This document shows, one piece after another, positions 49,401 through 58,632 of a stretch of 64,000 bases of DNA (the first letter of the stretch is position 1; every line of letters starts with the position of its first letter). Both the position numbers and the translations under genes were made by a program. The stretch is from the NCBI GenBank assembly GCA_947184155.2, contig CAMXCT020001512.1:1-64000 (forward strand), written 5' to 3'. This stretch comes from Cladocopium goreaui (lineage: Eukaryota > Sar > Dinophyceae > Suessiales > Symbiodiniaceae). The notes below the pieces were generated by a model. That model had not been told where the DNA came from. It saw nothing but the letters and a program-made list of their open reading frames with translations, and ran no database searches.

Positions 49401-51244
49401 GGCGTGAAACCATGGTTTTGAATCATCTGGTTCTTGACGTGTGATTGTACCACGCATTCTAACCATTCTTCTTTTGTGGATGGGCCCCGTTCTTCAATTA
49501 CTTTGGCTAAAACTCTAGCAAACCACCCACCATGAACTTCAGTTTTTCCCAACTGCCAATGAGCCCCTCCTGCCGTGACAAGTACATGTGTTCCCTCCAA
49601 CTCCGTAGGTTCAACCATAGACTTCCCCAAATTGGTGCGAGCAGGATCCATCACAATTTCTTTGGGAGGACCTGCCCACTGCACCCACCGTTCCAGGTAA
49701 AGTTTCCGGATGACTGCGGCTGTTTCGGTTTCGAAAAACGGCAACATAAGCTGAAAGGAAGATGCATGGTCAACACAGTTGAGAGCAGGAATTTTTTGGT
49801 TAGGCTTCCATCCTGGCAAATACTTAACATCAAGACCCACCCTTTCATTGAACTCTTGAACAGCGGACGTCTTCCCCGGATTGGCTGCCGTGGGGGCTTG
49901 TCTGGCTGTGCAAAAATCACATTGCAGATCTCGGGCTAAGCGGATGGCTTCTTCGGATGCCTGACCGTGTTTGAGCACTCTGACCAAGTCCTGATTGCTT
50001 GGGTGTCCAAGATTTTTGTGAAGGCGATGCAACGTGTTTTTAACTTTCTCTGGATCGGCCAACTCCTGGACGGCCAGTGACTCAAACACAACATCGGCAG
50101 GGATGGCGCAGTGATCTTCAATGCATTCTAGAGTTTCCACTGTTCGATTGAAGTTAGGCACTGTGGCTAACACTGCTGACACGAATTCTGCCGTGTAAAT
50201 GCCGGCATGCTTGCTGACTAAACCAACTTCCGGTTCAGATCCTGCTATCACTCGGTGACATCTGTGTTCGGAGTGATCATCACCTGGGCACGCGCGCTGC
50301 AGGGATCGCATGTTTTCATGGCTACACAGTAACTTCGTGTTCTTCTTGATCAGCTGTTTGGGATGGTTCTGAGTAGCAGGAACATGCAGGTTAAAGCAGC
50401 ACATGTGTGTGTTGAAGGCATGGAACATCTCACTCCACTTGACAAACTGTGGATCATCCCAGGTGCATGATGGGCTCGGGTGTTCAAACATGAAACGACC
50501 ACCACAGTCGATCTGCTGTTGGATGAGTTTCTTACAAAACTCTCGTTGCTTCTTGAGTCGCACCCTACGTTTGAGGACTTCGTGAACAGGGATTCTAAGA
50601 GAATTGATATGAAACCAGCCTCCGGCATCAGTGCAAGGTGGACACAACACCATCAGTTCAGGAGGATGATCCTTCATTTCCTGTAAAACCCAGGCCTGAG
50701 TTTTCGGATCATCCAGATCCCATCCATTCTTGATGTCCAAGGAAAGACCACGCAGTCCAATCTTCTCAACCTCCGGAACAAATCGGGGTGGGCAGAAAAC
50801 TTCAACCACTGCATACTTACTTCCTACCCTAGGTTTCTTGACCGCTGTTTTCACCTGTTTCTTCAGCTTTCTCAACTGCTTTTTGGTAATGCCACCTGCT
50901 TTCTTGCTGCTAGATATGGCGTTTACTGCATGACATGGTTGAACATGAGCAGAACTCTTGACGGTGGCAGGTTCATGGGAATGACAAGTACAAGACACAC
51001 CCTCGGATGAGGGGGCAGGGACAGCAAGACCAGGCTTCTGACTCTCATTCTTTTCATCATCGTCATTACGTTTATCCCCACTTATTCCCGTCTTATGGTT
51101 ATCCCCAGTTACCCCAAGTTCATGAATGCTCTGCATCAGGGCATTCGGCAGTCGAGCCTCGACCATGGCAACTTCAGGAGAGGCGTTAGGTTTTGGAAAA
51201 TCCAGCGCTCCCAACACATATTGACCAGCGGCATTGGATTTCAA
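46493..51244 (-). CDS. Element C pol: methyltransferase-like domain, integrase, RT, RNase H
   Basis: A frame of 1,583 residues (counted from TTG at 51244; no ATG at the junction). Residues 143-290 are methyltransferase-like: VVEVFCPPRF in motif I position, VLCPPCTDAGGW as a PPC motif IV, FMFEHPSPSC in the ENP/ENV position. An HHCC zinc-binding pre-integrase follows (LHKNLGHPSN, CDFC; about 405-447). Then the integrase core: Asp in LDVKYL (about 470), Asp in VMDPAR (about 530), Glu in KTEVHGGW (about 569). RT has GDIKGAFLEA and HVDD (about 1227). RNase H has CHSDAAF, STLAAEAQS, VTDCKSLYDH and MLADSLTK. The order integrase-RT-RNase H is Copia. The frame is one base back (-1) from the protease frame, overlapping its stop. 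Confidence 0.92.
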   Translation of the reverse strand: MKSNAAGQYVLGALDFPKPNASPEVAMVEARLPNALMQSIHELGVTGDNHKTGISGDKRNDDDEKNESQKPGLAVPAPSSEGVSCTCHSHEPATVKSSAHVQPCHAVNAISSSKKAGGITKKQLRKLKKQVKTAVKKPRVGSKYAVVEVFCPPRFVPEVEKIGLRGLSLDIKNGWDLDDPKTQAWVLQEMKDHPPELMVLCPPCTDAGGWFHINSLRIPVHEVLKRRVRLKKQREFCKKLIQQQIDCGGRFMFEHPSPSCTWDDPQFVKWSEMFHAFNTHMCCFNLHVPATQNHPKQLIKKNTKLLCSHENMRSLQRACPGDDHSEHRCHRVIAGSEPEVGLVSKHAGIYTAEFVSAVLATVPNFNRTVETLECIEDHCAIPADVVFESLAVQELADPEKVKNTLHRLHKNLGHPSNQDLVRVLKHGQASEEAIRLARDLQCDFCTARQAPTAANPGKTSAVQEFNERVGLDVKYLPGWKPNQKIPALNCVDHASSFQLMLPFFETETAAVIRKLYLERWVQWAGPPKEIVMDPARTNLGKSMVEPTELEGTHVLVTAGGAHWQLGKTEVHGGWFARVLAKVIEERGPSTKEEWLECVVQSHVKNQMIQNHGFTPSQRVFGKNPDLPGDLLSEPVSTVPSTVSLQDEAIAKSYEVRNAARRAVLSLQDDRTLRKALLARPRRDKPFIAGEVVAYWRDQKWSQGVLSRGGKWHGSGIVIGLVGRNVIIAHRNHIIRCAPEHVRLATNEEKALIATSGSELLGIKDMIEGGTFRSSQYLDLLSQAYPPQEDEIVAQRDRVSSASASPHPASESLPLPYASEGTSAERAKITDPGCTETGPKEPSCEEPKTGSTGAPSSSSQPAVDDALSKEPAETPSSYGPVRRMRVPSKGGPLTMFRPAAMRHDDFVEVMREVVPQLIDDAVQQEDQDMSAAGKRPAEIPAEEPAPKVSRTDENIDMVQHAIAYVESACCNQQESHELWNTFKNTQDNAIEVFVNQYFQKRAQKEISASKNEPMLQARVDQAKVSEWQTLVDKNAVRVLSAKESRWVRKHRSDRVMGSRFVIVKKPEEDIVENGGIADPNNADHWRVKARWCLQGHLDPDLTTKASAGQLQSPTLSQMGRTVMFQLMSSNRWQLQLGDIKGAFLEAGPIPSCYRPLYANLPPGGIPGIDPECMIEVLGNVYGQNDAPAAWYKVFNEEVLKAGFERSKYDNCLYWMREGNKLTGVLGAHVDDTATGGSGSKYQKSLAYLRQRFPYRKWRLNEGEFCGAHYNQDTVTGAITMSQKAFSESLRPAHLPQSRKSDRRAQLDQKEVSILRGINGSLNWLATQSRPDVAAQTSLSQQCFPSPTVHNLLEANNIIRRAKQFSDLQITFQPIPLDKLRLCCHSDAAFANVGVHTQAGYIIGFTTDALDKGVETTWTPAVWKSFRLHRAVGSTLAAEAQSMVAATGTLEWTSLLLAEAIEGIPDVREYVQHLQQRPPVVVTDCKSLYDHLIAVSSPTAVEDRRTSIDIVILRQSLGRLLASIRWVPTNRMLADSLTKSAGDPTDLLRACIRNNRYQISSEESVLKLQSEERQRRLRTKSNSAK
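50370..50820 (-). other. Methyltransferase-like domain within element C pol
   Basis: It carries a VFCPP motif, LCPPCTDAGGW and FEHPSPSC in the spacing expected for C5-methyltransferase motifs I, IV and VI. The equivalent domain in element B has LDLFSGKCG, PICSSFS and VENPDTS. The recognition domain cannot be outlined by eye. Confidence 0.5.
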
Positions 51245-52221
51245 TTCCAGTTCGACTGCTCCAGAAAACAGTTTGCACCCAACCGTTTGAGTGCCGGTCT
51301 GGACAATAAAAGAGGAGCATCCCCTTTCACCACTGCAGCTTGAACATTTCCGAAGCGGCCTGCGAGACCTATTGGCATGATGACGACTTTCTGAGAAGTC
51401 TCACGGTCACCGTTCCCAAACTTGAACACATTTGTTTCAGTTTTGAACTCGGGGCCAAATCGACCATCCTGAGTCCAGATCTTCTGAAACTGTTCCAAAG
51501 TCCGCTCACCAATAATTGTCTTACCGCACCCAGAGTCCAGTACTGCATATCCCGGGCTACTGACCAAAAGCACCTCAGTTGAAATGGGCTCCAATTGTTG
51601 TTCACTTCTCACTGCAGATTGCGATCGGCGATGTCGCAGCTTTTGTAGCAAAGTTTCAAAAACTCCTACTGATGCCACGAAAGACGGTTGAACCTCTTCA
51701 TCCACCGCCACATAGCTTGCTGCATTCTCTTTGGAGACGTTCTTGGAAGAGGAGGCAGAGTGTGAACCTGAAGTCGAGGTTGCATCTCGCTTCTGCCTGC
51801 ATTCCCTCGCCCAGTGGCCTGTGCGGCCGCAGCGATTGCACTTTGTCTTGCGTTTCATCTCCTCAATCTCCACACGAAAGGATCGCTTCATCTCTTTCGC
51901 TTGATCGAAGCGTCGAGACTTCTGCAAGCGAGCTATTTCCGCTCTCTTCTCTTTCCATGTAGTTGCTAGTACTTCTGCTACTTCTTGTTCTAGGTATTCC
52001 AAACCAGAATCATCATCAGCAACCTTTTCATGGTCAGCTAGAAACATCTCGATGTCATCAAAACCCATCACCTCTTTGTCACCCAGTGGAGAATCACCTT
52101 GCTCATCCTGTACCAACGCCACGGCACGTCGTTTTCCGACTATAAAGTCGGGATAACAGCTTCTCATGGCCTTGCTGATTTCTTCTCGCTTGAGAATGCC
52201 CAGTGATCTTCCCTTCACCAC
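51241..52221 (-). CDS. Element C zinc knuckle and aspartic protease frame
   Basis: 326 residues counted from GTG at 52221. A CCHC zinc knuckle (CNRCGRTGHWARECRQK, about 126-142) is preceded by a charged helix. The retropepsin active-site motif follows in YAVLDSGCGKTIIG (about 224-237) and a hydrophobic VVIMPIGLAGRFG later. There is no good ATG at the start: the frame overlaps the upstream gag stop by seven bases and is -1 to it. The stop overlaps the pol frame by four bases. Confidence 0.85.
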   Translation of the reverse strand: MVKGRSLGILKREEISKAMRSCYPDFIVGKRRAVALVQDEQGDSPLGDKEVMGFDDIEMFLADHEKVADDDSGLEYLEQEVAEVLATTWKEKRAEIARLQKSRRFDQAKEMKRSFRVEIEEMKRKTKCNRCGRTGHWARECRQKRDATSTSGSHSASSSKNVSKENAASYVAVDEEVQPSFVASVGVFETLLQKLRHRRSQSAVRSEQQLEPISTEVLLVSSPGYAVLDSGCGKTIIGERTLEQFQKIWTQDGRFGPEFKTETNVFKFGNGDRETSQKVVIMPIGLAGRFGNVQAAVVKGDAPLLLSRPALKRLGANCFLEQSNWN

Positions 52222-52703
52222 GGCCTGTTGTTATCGTTGAGACCACTCCATTTTAGAAGCATATATCCACGAGCCTCTTCTGGAAACTTGACTCCACTTT
52301 TCCTTTCACACCTATCAAACAGCTCTGTGGCCCGGCTCACCCAGTTTCTCAACGTCTCGCCTTCTTTGGCCCTGAGGTTGAAGACTTCGTTGAGGACTTC
52401 GCCAAGCTCATCAGATTCGTCGCGTTCTGGAAACCTGGAATCCAGCATCTTCAGTAAGACCGTTTCTCCATCGGCCTTTTGATACTCTGTCGGATCCACA
52501 TGTTCAACTGTCTCCAGTGCTTTTCCAGATAGGCATGTAAACAGAAAGGAGCCACGTGCTTCCTTGGGAAGCTTGTCCATTGTTTGAAACTTGTTCACCA
52601 ACCACAATTTCCATCTTCTGTACTCCTTGTAGTCCTCCGACTCGCCGCTGAAGCAGCGAATCCCTCCAGACGCGTCACTAGACGACGACTGTCCGGAAGA
52701 CAT
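52215..52703 (-). CDS. Element C gag
   Basis: A 162-residue capsid-like Gag, starting MSSGQSSSSDASGGIRCFSG. It contains EYRRWKLWLVNKFQTM, FLFTCLSGKALETVEHVD, LLKMLDSRFPERDESDEL and ETLRNWVSRATELFDRCE, the usual helix pattern of Copia Gag. The ATG at 52703 is the first after the 5' LTR and primer-binding site. It ends LNDNNRPW followed by a stop that overlaps the protease frame. Confidence 0.85.
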   Translation of the reverse strand: MSSGQSSSSDASGGIRCFSGESEDYKEYRRWKLWLVNKFQTMDKLPKEARGSFLFTCLSGKALETVEHVDPTEYQKADGETVLLKMLDSRFPERDESDELGEVLNEVFNLRAKEGETLRNWVSRATELFDRCERKSGVKFPEEARGYMLLKWSGLNDNNRPW

Positions 52704-52762
52704 GGATGCTGTGCTCGCGACTCCTCCTGGAGTCTGAGTAACTGCGTAAGCCGGTCAGCGGA

Positions 52763-52776
52763 CCGGCTCCGCTACC
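52763..52776 (-). promoter_or_regulatory. Primer-binding site of element C
   Basis: Next to the 5' LTR the minus strand reads TGGTAGCGGAGCCGG. Its complement ends in GCTACCA, as an initiator-methionine tRNA 3' end does. Most Copia elements prime from that tRNA. Confidence 0.6.
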
Positions 52777-52777
52777 A

Positions 52778-52962
52778 ATCTAAACTGGAAGCAGGCCAAG
52801 TATGAACCTCCTGGTTCCTTCCCACCGGCCTCCAGGCCAAAACGAAAGGACACTTTCACTCCATTGCTCGTGAGTCCGAAAAGGTTCCTATCAATTGGGA
52901 TTGATCCGATATGTATACGGATGCAACGACCTTGGCTGACATGGATGCTGTGGCAACAACAT
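52778..52962 (-). repeat. 5' LTR of element C
   Basis: Matches the 3' LTR at 45413-45597 over 185 bases with a few substitutions. It should contain the promoter, but no TATA-like element could be assigned. Confidence 0.85.
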
Positions 52963-54578
52963 ATATATATGTGTGTGTTTCACCCAAAACGGTGATATGA
53001 TCATGATATAACCCAAGCAGAACACATGCAATTAGTACACTGTTGGCCATATCCCGAAACAACAAGTCAATGATGGAAAGTGAACATTAGCCTTAATTAA
53101 AAACTAGATGTACTTTGTTTTTGGGAGAAATCAAACTCTATGCCCAATGCTTTTGGATGGTGTGAAATTCTGTTCGACCCCCCATATGCCAATGGATTGT
53201 TTCAGATCCTTCAACTGGAGGTTTGTGGGCCACTTGGAATCCAAGGTCTCTAGCTGTGCGTGAAGTGCTGGGCAGGTTTTTGTGAAGCATCCCTGATGGT
53301 GGTGAAACCATGTAAAACCACCATTGAACCAATGGTTCAAGCACAACTATGTCATATAATATGAATCATATACCCATGAAATTCTGAGCAAGACCATCGA
53401 TTTTTGACACCACATCCGTCCGCAGTCGACACCACATCCCATGGCTAAACCTCGATCTCGCGGAGGTCGACCGAAATCTGGAAATTATCCCACAATAGCC
53501 GAACTATTCAGGTTAGTGAAATATTATATAATTCATCCATATATATATATACAAATATATATAAATATATTTACTAACCAGCTAAAGCAACTAAACATTT
53601 TTTTTTGGTGGGGTATCCAAGATTGGCAATGGATGTGGAAACTCAAATCCCGGAGTTTTACCCAATGCCACGCCAGGCAACCAAAAATGAACACAAGAAT
53701 TCGCTGCTATCATGACATATATTTACTGTACTGGTTTGGTGTCATGATTCCCAAACGCATAGCGAAGGCTTCTACGACATCACTTCACGCTCTTTTCTTT
53801 TACTGTCTTAAAATATCTTAAAAAAATATGGTTACCAATAAGCAATGGTTACCGAATATTATTAGTAACCACTATTAGTTCTGTACAATCAATAAACAGA
53901 ACTGATTGTACATATACTGTATATATTTGTATGCATTCGGCTTCGAGGGTTAGATCAGTTTTTGATGATTGCTTGCTCAGGTTCAAAGCCAAAGGACGAG
54001 GAGCGAAAGGGAAGACAGGGGTCAAAAGCCAAGGGCTTTTCAATGGTTTTCATGGACCAACTATGGGCTCCAGAAATTGGATTTAGCCCATCATTACCCC
54101 TTGCGGAAGATGATGATCGTTGCGGAAGTTTTGAGTCGTCAAACGACAATATGGACAGATGCAGCAGGAGTGAGAGCAGGCAGAGAAGAGAAAGAGTTTG
54201 AAGAGAATAAGTCAGAAGAAAGAAGATCAAGTGCGCGAAAAGGTAAAAAAAATCGCAAAACACTGTGCTTTTTCCAATGTTTTGTGGCTTCAGAGGGTCG
54301 AAAAGTAGGCTGAAGTCAAAATGCTAAAAACACCTCATTGTCGGACCACGTTTGGACGTTGAAATGTGGAAAAAGTGCGTGCCGTTGTGGCACGAAGCAC
54401 ATTTGGAAGGGAAAAGGGTAAAAACACCATATGTTCGGACCACTTTTGGAAGTTCAGATGTGAAGCACGTTTCCAAGTCAAAGTATGAAAAACACCACGT
54501 TCGGACTGCTTTTGGGCGTTCAACTGCGCCACACAACACCACACTACACTGCATTGCACTCTACAACTACAATCAAAA
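52963..54578. other. Non-coding DNA with an F3 remnant
   Basis: Bases 53465-53525 resemble the right half of F3 (GACCGAAATCTGGAAATTAT ... AACTATTCAGGTTAGTG). Bases 53985-54310 are coding-like but broken and unrecognised. No gene is supported. Confidence 0.35.
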
Positions 54579-55033
54579 ACTACTACAGCTACAGCTACAG
54601 CTACAGCTGCAGCAACAACAGCAACAACAGCAACAGCAGCAACAACAGCAACAACAGCAACAACAGCAACAACAGCAACAACAGCAACAACAGCAACAAC
54701 AGCAACAACAGCAACAACAGCTACAACAGCTACAACAGCTACAACAGCTACAACAGCTACAACAGCTACAACAGCTACAACAGCTACAACAGCTACAGCA
54801 GCTACAACAGCTACAACAGTTACAACTACCATTACCACTACCACACAGCTACAGCTACATCTACAACTACAACTACAACAAACAACTACAACTACAACTA
54901 CAACCACAACTACAACGCTACCGCTACCGCTACCCCTACGACTACCCCTACCGCTACTGCTACCGCTACCACTACCACTACCACTACAACTACAACTACA
55001 ACTGCAACTGCAACTACAACAAACAACTACACC
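54579..55033. repeat. CTACAG/CAACAACAG/CTACAACAG compound array
   Basis: About 455 bp: CTACAG hexamers, then the 9-mer CAACAACAG, then CTACAACAG, then CTACAACTACCACTACCG mixtures. Every frame is open, giving poly-Gln/Asn readings that I treat as artefacts. Confidence 0.93.
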
Positions 55034-55210
55034 AGTAGCACCGCGCAAGGTGATGGCGGAAGTTTCAAAGATAGGAAACTATAGGAGAGGTGAGTTGTTG
55101 TGATGCATGGATGGCAGAGCGACTGATGGACCGAATTGTGGTTGGAGCTGTGCTTTTTGGAGTGGTTGCAGTGGTCACATCACCCACAACTGCTGGATGT
55201 AGCGCGGTGT
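55034..55210. other. Spacer between complementary arrays
   Basis: Unique-looking DNA that would form the loop if the two flanking arrays paired. No gene is supported. Confidence 0.4.
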
Positions 55211-55438
55211 AATGTAATGTAACTGTAGCTGTAGCTGTAGCTGTAGTTGTAGTTGTAGTGTAGTGGTAGTGGTAGTTGTAGTGTAGCGTAGTTTCAAGTA
55301 GCGTAGTGTAGTTGTAGTGGAAGCCGTGGCTGTACCTGTAGTTGTGGTAGTGGTATCGTTGTAGTTGTAGCTGTAGTTGTAGGTGTTGCTGTAGCTGTAG
55401 TTGTGGTCGTTGTCGTATCCGTAGTCGTAGTTGGGGGT
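55211..55438. repeat. GTAGCTGTAGTTGTAG array, complementary to the upstream array
   Basis: Runs of TGTAGCTGTAGTTGTAGT and TAGTGGTAGTGG are the reverse complement of ACTACAACTACAGCTACA and CCACTACCACTA in the array 180 bp upstream. Confidence 0.88.
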
Positions 55439-56184
55439 AGCCCATTGTCAGGCAAACCCAAATGTGGGATAATGATAGTGCCGGTGTGTTCATCAAGAGA
55501 ACTGGGCATATCAACCTTACAAATGAGATATAACTATATACCCAGGTGCTCCATGCTCCATGCATGGAATTGTCACCACCATTTACCCACAAGTGGCGGA
55601 AATGATATATATTTTCAACACATGGAGCATATGGGATGCATATAATATATAGGCCATATAGGCTAGGCAGCAATGATCAAAGGATTTTGACCAACAAACG
55701 TGGTTCACATAGTTCTTGGAATGCTGGAGTAGCCAAATTTTCCTGGGCGATGATCACTTTGGGGGTTGAACCTGGTCGATTCATTAGGAGGTCGGTCACC
55801 CACGAACAGTGATAACTTGCTATGGTGCCAGTCAAACAAGTCCTGACTTTGTTGTTGGTCTCCGCAAATTGGCTGGTGGAATCTGTTGATGAAAAAAATG
55901 CAACCAGAGAACCCATTGGCTTTCTGTAGTTTCAGTCTTAAATTAAGACTATGTTTTTTGTGGATGAGTTTTGCGGGAACCGACAGCGGTCAAAGGTACG
56001 TCACAAATAGAACCCAACCATACCTGATGTCAACCAAAATTTAGGTGGATGATGTCACACAGGTTGGGTGAAATCCCAAATAGCTTACAGCATCCACATG
56101 TTTGATGAAAATATCATCCCTCTAACTAACATAGACCCTGTCAATAGAGGATTGAATGACGATTCGTTTTCCAAAAATTGGTGA
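55439..56184. other. Non-coding DNA with one coding-like stretch
   Basis: Bases 55677-55916 are open on the minus strand (containing ASYHCSWVTDLLMNRPGSTP) with codon-like composition, but no family or splice sites are recognised. The rest is featureless. Confidence 0.3.
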
Positions 56185-56685
56185 TTCGCAGGGTCTGTGT
56201 TTGTGGATCGAGATCTTGCCCGGCACCGGTGGGCCTTTGATGATCTTGCTGCTCGAGTTGTCCGAGCGGTTAGTGACGATGATCGTAATTTCTATGAAGA
56301 TCTTGCAACTCATGCTGGTGATGAATCCGCCAAAGGAGCCCGTGAACTATGGCAAGCCATCAAGCATGCTCTGCCCCGTTGGAGCAACAAACGTCGAGCC
56401 AACTTGCGATGCACTGGGCCTTCCATCGCTGATCAGCTTGAGCACTATGACCAGCTGGAAGCGGGTCACGAGATCTCCTATGAGCAGTTGCTACATCGAT
56501 GTCATCAGGCTCAGCGTCAAGCATCATTGGACATTCCCCTTACCATGAAACTTAGGGATTTGCCTACAAGGATTGATGTCGAAGCCCTTGGATGCAATAT
56601 CAAGGTGAACAAAGCTTCTGGCATTGACATGATCATCCCCACTGCCTTGAAGGATGCATGCCAATGCGTAGCATTTGATGGGTGA
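56185..56685 (+). pseudogene. Non-LTR retrotransposon (LINE) remnant
   Basis: A frame with no ATG start, bounded by stops at 56182 and 56683. It reads as the segment that precedes RT in LINE ORF2: LWQAIKHALPRWSNKRRANL, then LRDLPTRIDVEALGCNIKVN and KASGIDMIIPTALKDA. The last part matches the usual N-K-A-x-G-x-D motif at the start of non-LTR RT. The catalytic RT core and the endonuclease are absent. It is probably a 5'- and 3'-truncated copy. Confidence 0.6.
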
Positions 56686-56930
56686 AATCCGAAGCGTAGG
56701 TAAAATCATGTGAACTTCCCACATGATCAAACTGGAAATATGTTTGGTGAATATTATACCTGGTTGGTGGGTGACTCATTATCCCAGTAACTCCATGATT
56801 GGTTAGTGATTATAGGGAACCTGATTTATAATCCATTAGCTTTTGGAGTCAGATTTTTCATCCATTATTGATTATAGGTTAGTGATTATGAGAAACATGA
56901 TTTATAACCTTTATTAGGAACCATTTATAA
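56686..56930. other. Non-coding DNA
   Basis: Repeated GGTTAGTGATTATAGG words at 56790 and 56876 and a half F2 end at about 56760. Confidence 0.3.
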
Positions 56931-57030
56931 CTGGTTGGTGGTTTCAAACATTTTTATTTTCCATTTCATATATGGGATAATCCTTCCCATTGCCTTTCAT
57001 ATTTTCAACATGGTTAAAACCACCAACCAG
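56931..57030. mobile_element. F2 element copy, second subfamily
   Basis: It runs CTGGTTGGTGGTTTC ... AAAACCACCAACCAG with perfect 4-bp duplication ATAA (56927-56930, 57031-57034). Confidence 0.8.
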
Positions 57031-57422
57031 ATAACCATTACTTGGAGTACCCTATTCTCAGACAAGAGCATTTTATTGGTCAACCAGCCCGGGGAACCCA
57101 GACTCTCTGCATCGCCCCTGCAGGCTCTTGAAGGCGCCAGTGGGAAGTTGGGATGTTTTTCTCCAACGCCCAGCCATATGTATATCTATATGTATAGATA
57201 TGTAAAACATAGCTATATACAACCTATAGAGATCATATACAACATATATATGTATATATATATCATATTATATCTCTATATCATATAGTTGTATATGATC
57301 TATATAACATATGATACATAGTAATTTTAGTTTGTTTCTTTTAACTAGGTCAATCTTACATGGATACTTTAATCCTTTAGTTTTTGGTATCAATGGGATT
57401 TTCTCCGCTCATGGCTCGCCAG
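57031..57422. other. Non-coding DNA
   Basis: A GC-richer patch at 57080-57165 and a TATATA-rich tract at 57176-57320. No gene is supported. Confidence 0.3.
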
Positions 57423-57494
57423 GCCTCTGCGACAACTTGGAGGAGCTGGGCATCAACTTCGACTCGGAGGAGCTGGAGCTCTTTTTGGTGGATG
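57423..57494 (+). CDS. Candidate host exon, possibly EF-hand family
   Basis: Between GCTCGCCAG and a donor-like GATG|GTTATA, GC-rich DNA reads LCDNLEELGINFDSEELELF then LVDG. The spacing resembles the helix after an EF-hand loop (L-x-E-L-G-I-x-F-x-x-E-E-L). Only one short exon is seen, so this is tentative. Confidence 0.35.
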
Positions 57495-57590
57495 GTTATA
57501 AAATGGGATTTTCTGTAGTATAAAATGGGATTCTTATGGGAATTTTCCATTATACTACAAGTATACTCTTTAGATAATTCTATAAAATTA

Positions 57591-57697
57591 CTGATTGGTG
57601 GTTTGGAACATGACTTTTATTTTCCCCAACCAGATTGGTGATGATGATCCAATCTGGCTTTCATATTCTTCAGAGGGGTGGCCCAACAACCAACCAG
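57591..57697. mobile_element. F2 element copy
   Basis: It runs CTGATTGGTGGTTTGGAACAT ... AACAACCAACCAG with flanks ATTA and TTAT (a shared TTA). Confidence 0.65.
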
Positions 57698-58043
57698 TTA
57701 TGATTATCACCCATTATTACCTATTATTACTATCAATGGTGATACATATTAAAAATTATTACTTATTATTACTATGAATATGGTTATTGGTGGATGGTTA
57801 TGATTATTTCTCACCCATTTTAGAATCGATTGGATAATCTATCCACCAAGAAGTCATAACCATTTTATTGGAAATCTATGGGTTTTCCAATAGATCACCT
57901 AATATATTAATCATGATTAGCTATCCATGTGGAAAAACTATCCATCATTATGATAATCCCAATTAGAGATGGCTGGTTATGATTGGCTATGGATCAAAAT
58001 TAAGGACCTTGGGGACCAGAGATTATCAAGATTAGTATAATTA
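57698..58043. other. Non-coding AT-rich DNA
   Basis: ATTATTACTATTATTAC runs near 57710-57770. Nothing else. Confidence 0.3.
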
Positions 58044-58144
58044 CCATCTGGTTATTTAACATAGCCGTGGAAAATCATCATTTTTAATAGGTAAACTATC
58101 TATAAATGGACCATTTTCCATGGCTATGTTAAATAACCAGAGGG
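58044..58144. mobile_element. F1 element copy
   Basis: It runs CATCTGGTTATTTAACATAG ... CTATGTTAAATAACCAGAGGG with TA on both sides (58042-58043, 58145-58146). Confidence 0.75.
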
Positions 58145-58529
58145 TAAGCCATTTTGTTGATCATACATAGTTGTAGATTATCACCCATTTTAATCATGAT
58201 TAATGTGGGCACCTATGTCAAAAGAGTATATGAATCATGATTTATGTGGATACTCGATTATCAGCCAGATGGTCATGATTATCAAGATTATCAAGATTAA
58301 TATAGTTAAACCAGTTTATTAATCATACATAGCCATAGATTTCAACCTATACATCATATACACATATTTTATTAATCATGATTAATGTGGGAAAACTCAA
58401 TAATCGACCTATCATTTGGATAACCGATTATCAACCAGATGGTCATGATTATCAAACATACATGATTATGTGGATGAATCTGGTTGATAATCCAAGGAAC
58501 TGGTCGTTTAATCCATGGTTTATAATATA
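58145..58529. other. Non-coding AT-rich DNA
   Basis: Duplicated phrase around ACCAGATGGTCATGATTATC at about 58265 and 58435. No gene is supported. Confidence 0.35.
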
Positions 58530-58632
58530 CTCTCTGGTTATTTACCGGTTCGCTATTGAAAATGGCCATAAAATAGTTGATGTTCCCATTAAAAATGGTG
58601 ATTTTCTATAGCTATGTTAAATTACCAGATGG
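58530..58632. mobile_element. F1 element copy
   Basis: It runs CTCTCTGGTTATTTACCGG ... GTTAAATTACCAGATGG, CAGTTCGC-related arm variant. Confidence 0.65.

Larger units (their letters stand above)
45413..52962 (-). mobile_element. Element C: complete LTR/Copia retrotransposon
   Basis: Two 185-bp direct repeats bound gag, protease, pol (integrase before RT, hence Copia order) and a further ORF, all on the minus strand. A primer-binding site abuts the 5' LTR. The LTRs differ at only a few bases by eye (for example AAATTGG versus AAACTGG), so the insertion is fairly recent. It inserted in TA-rich DNA, which hides the target duplication. Total length is 7.55 kb. Confidence 0.9.

Noticed and set aside
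54335-55084. Poly-Gln, Asn/Tyr and Val/Ala frames of about 200-240 codons
   Set aside because: Translations of the trinucleotide-based array on both strands.
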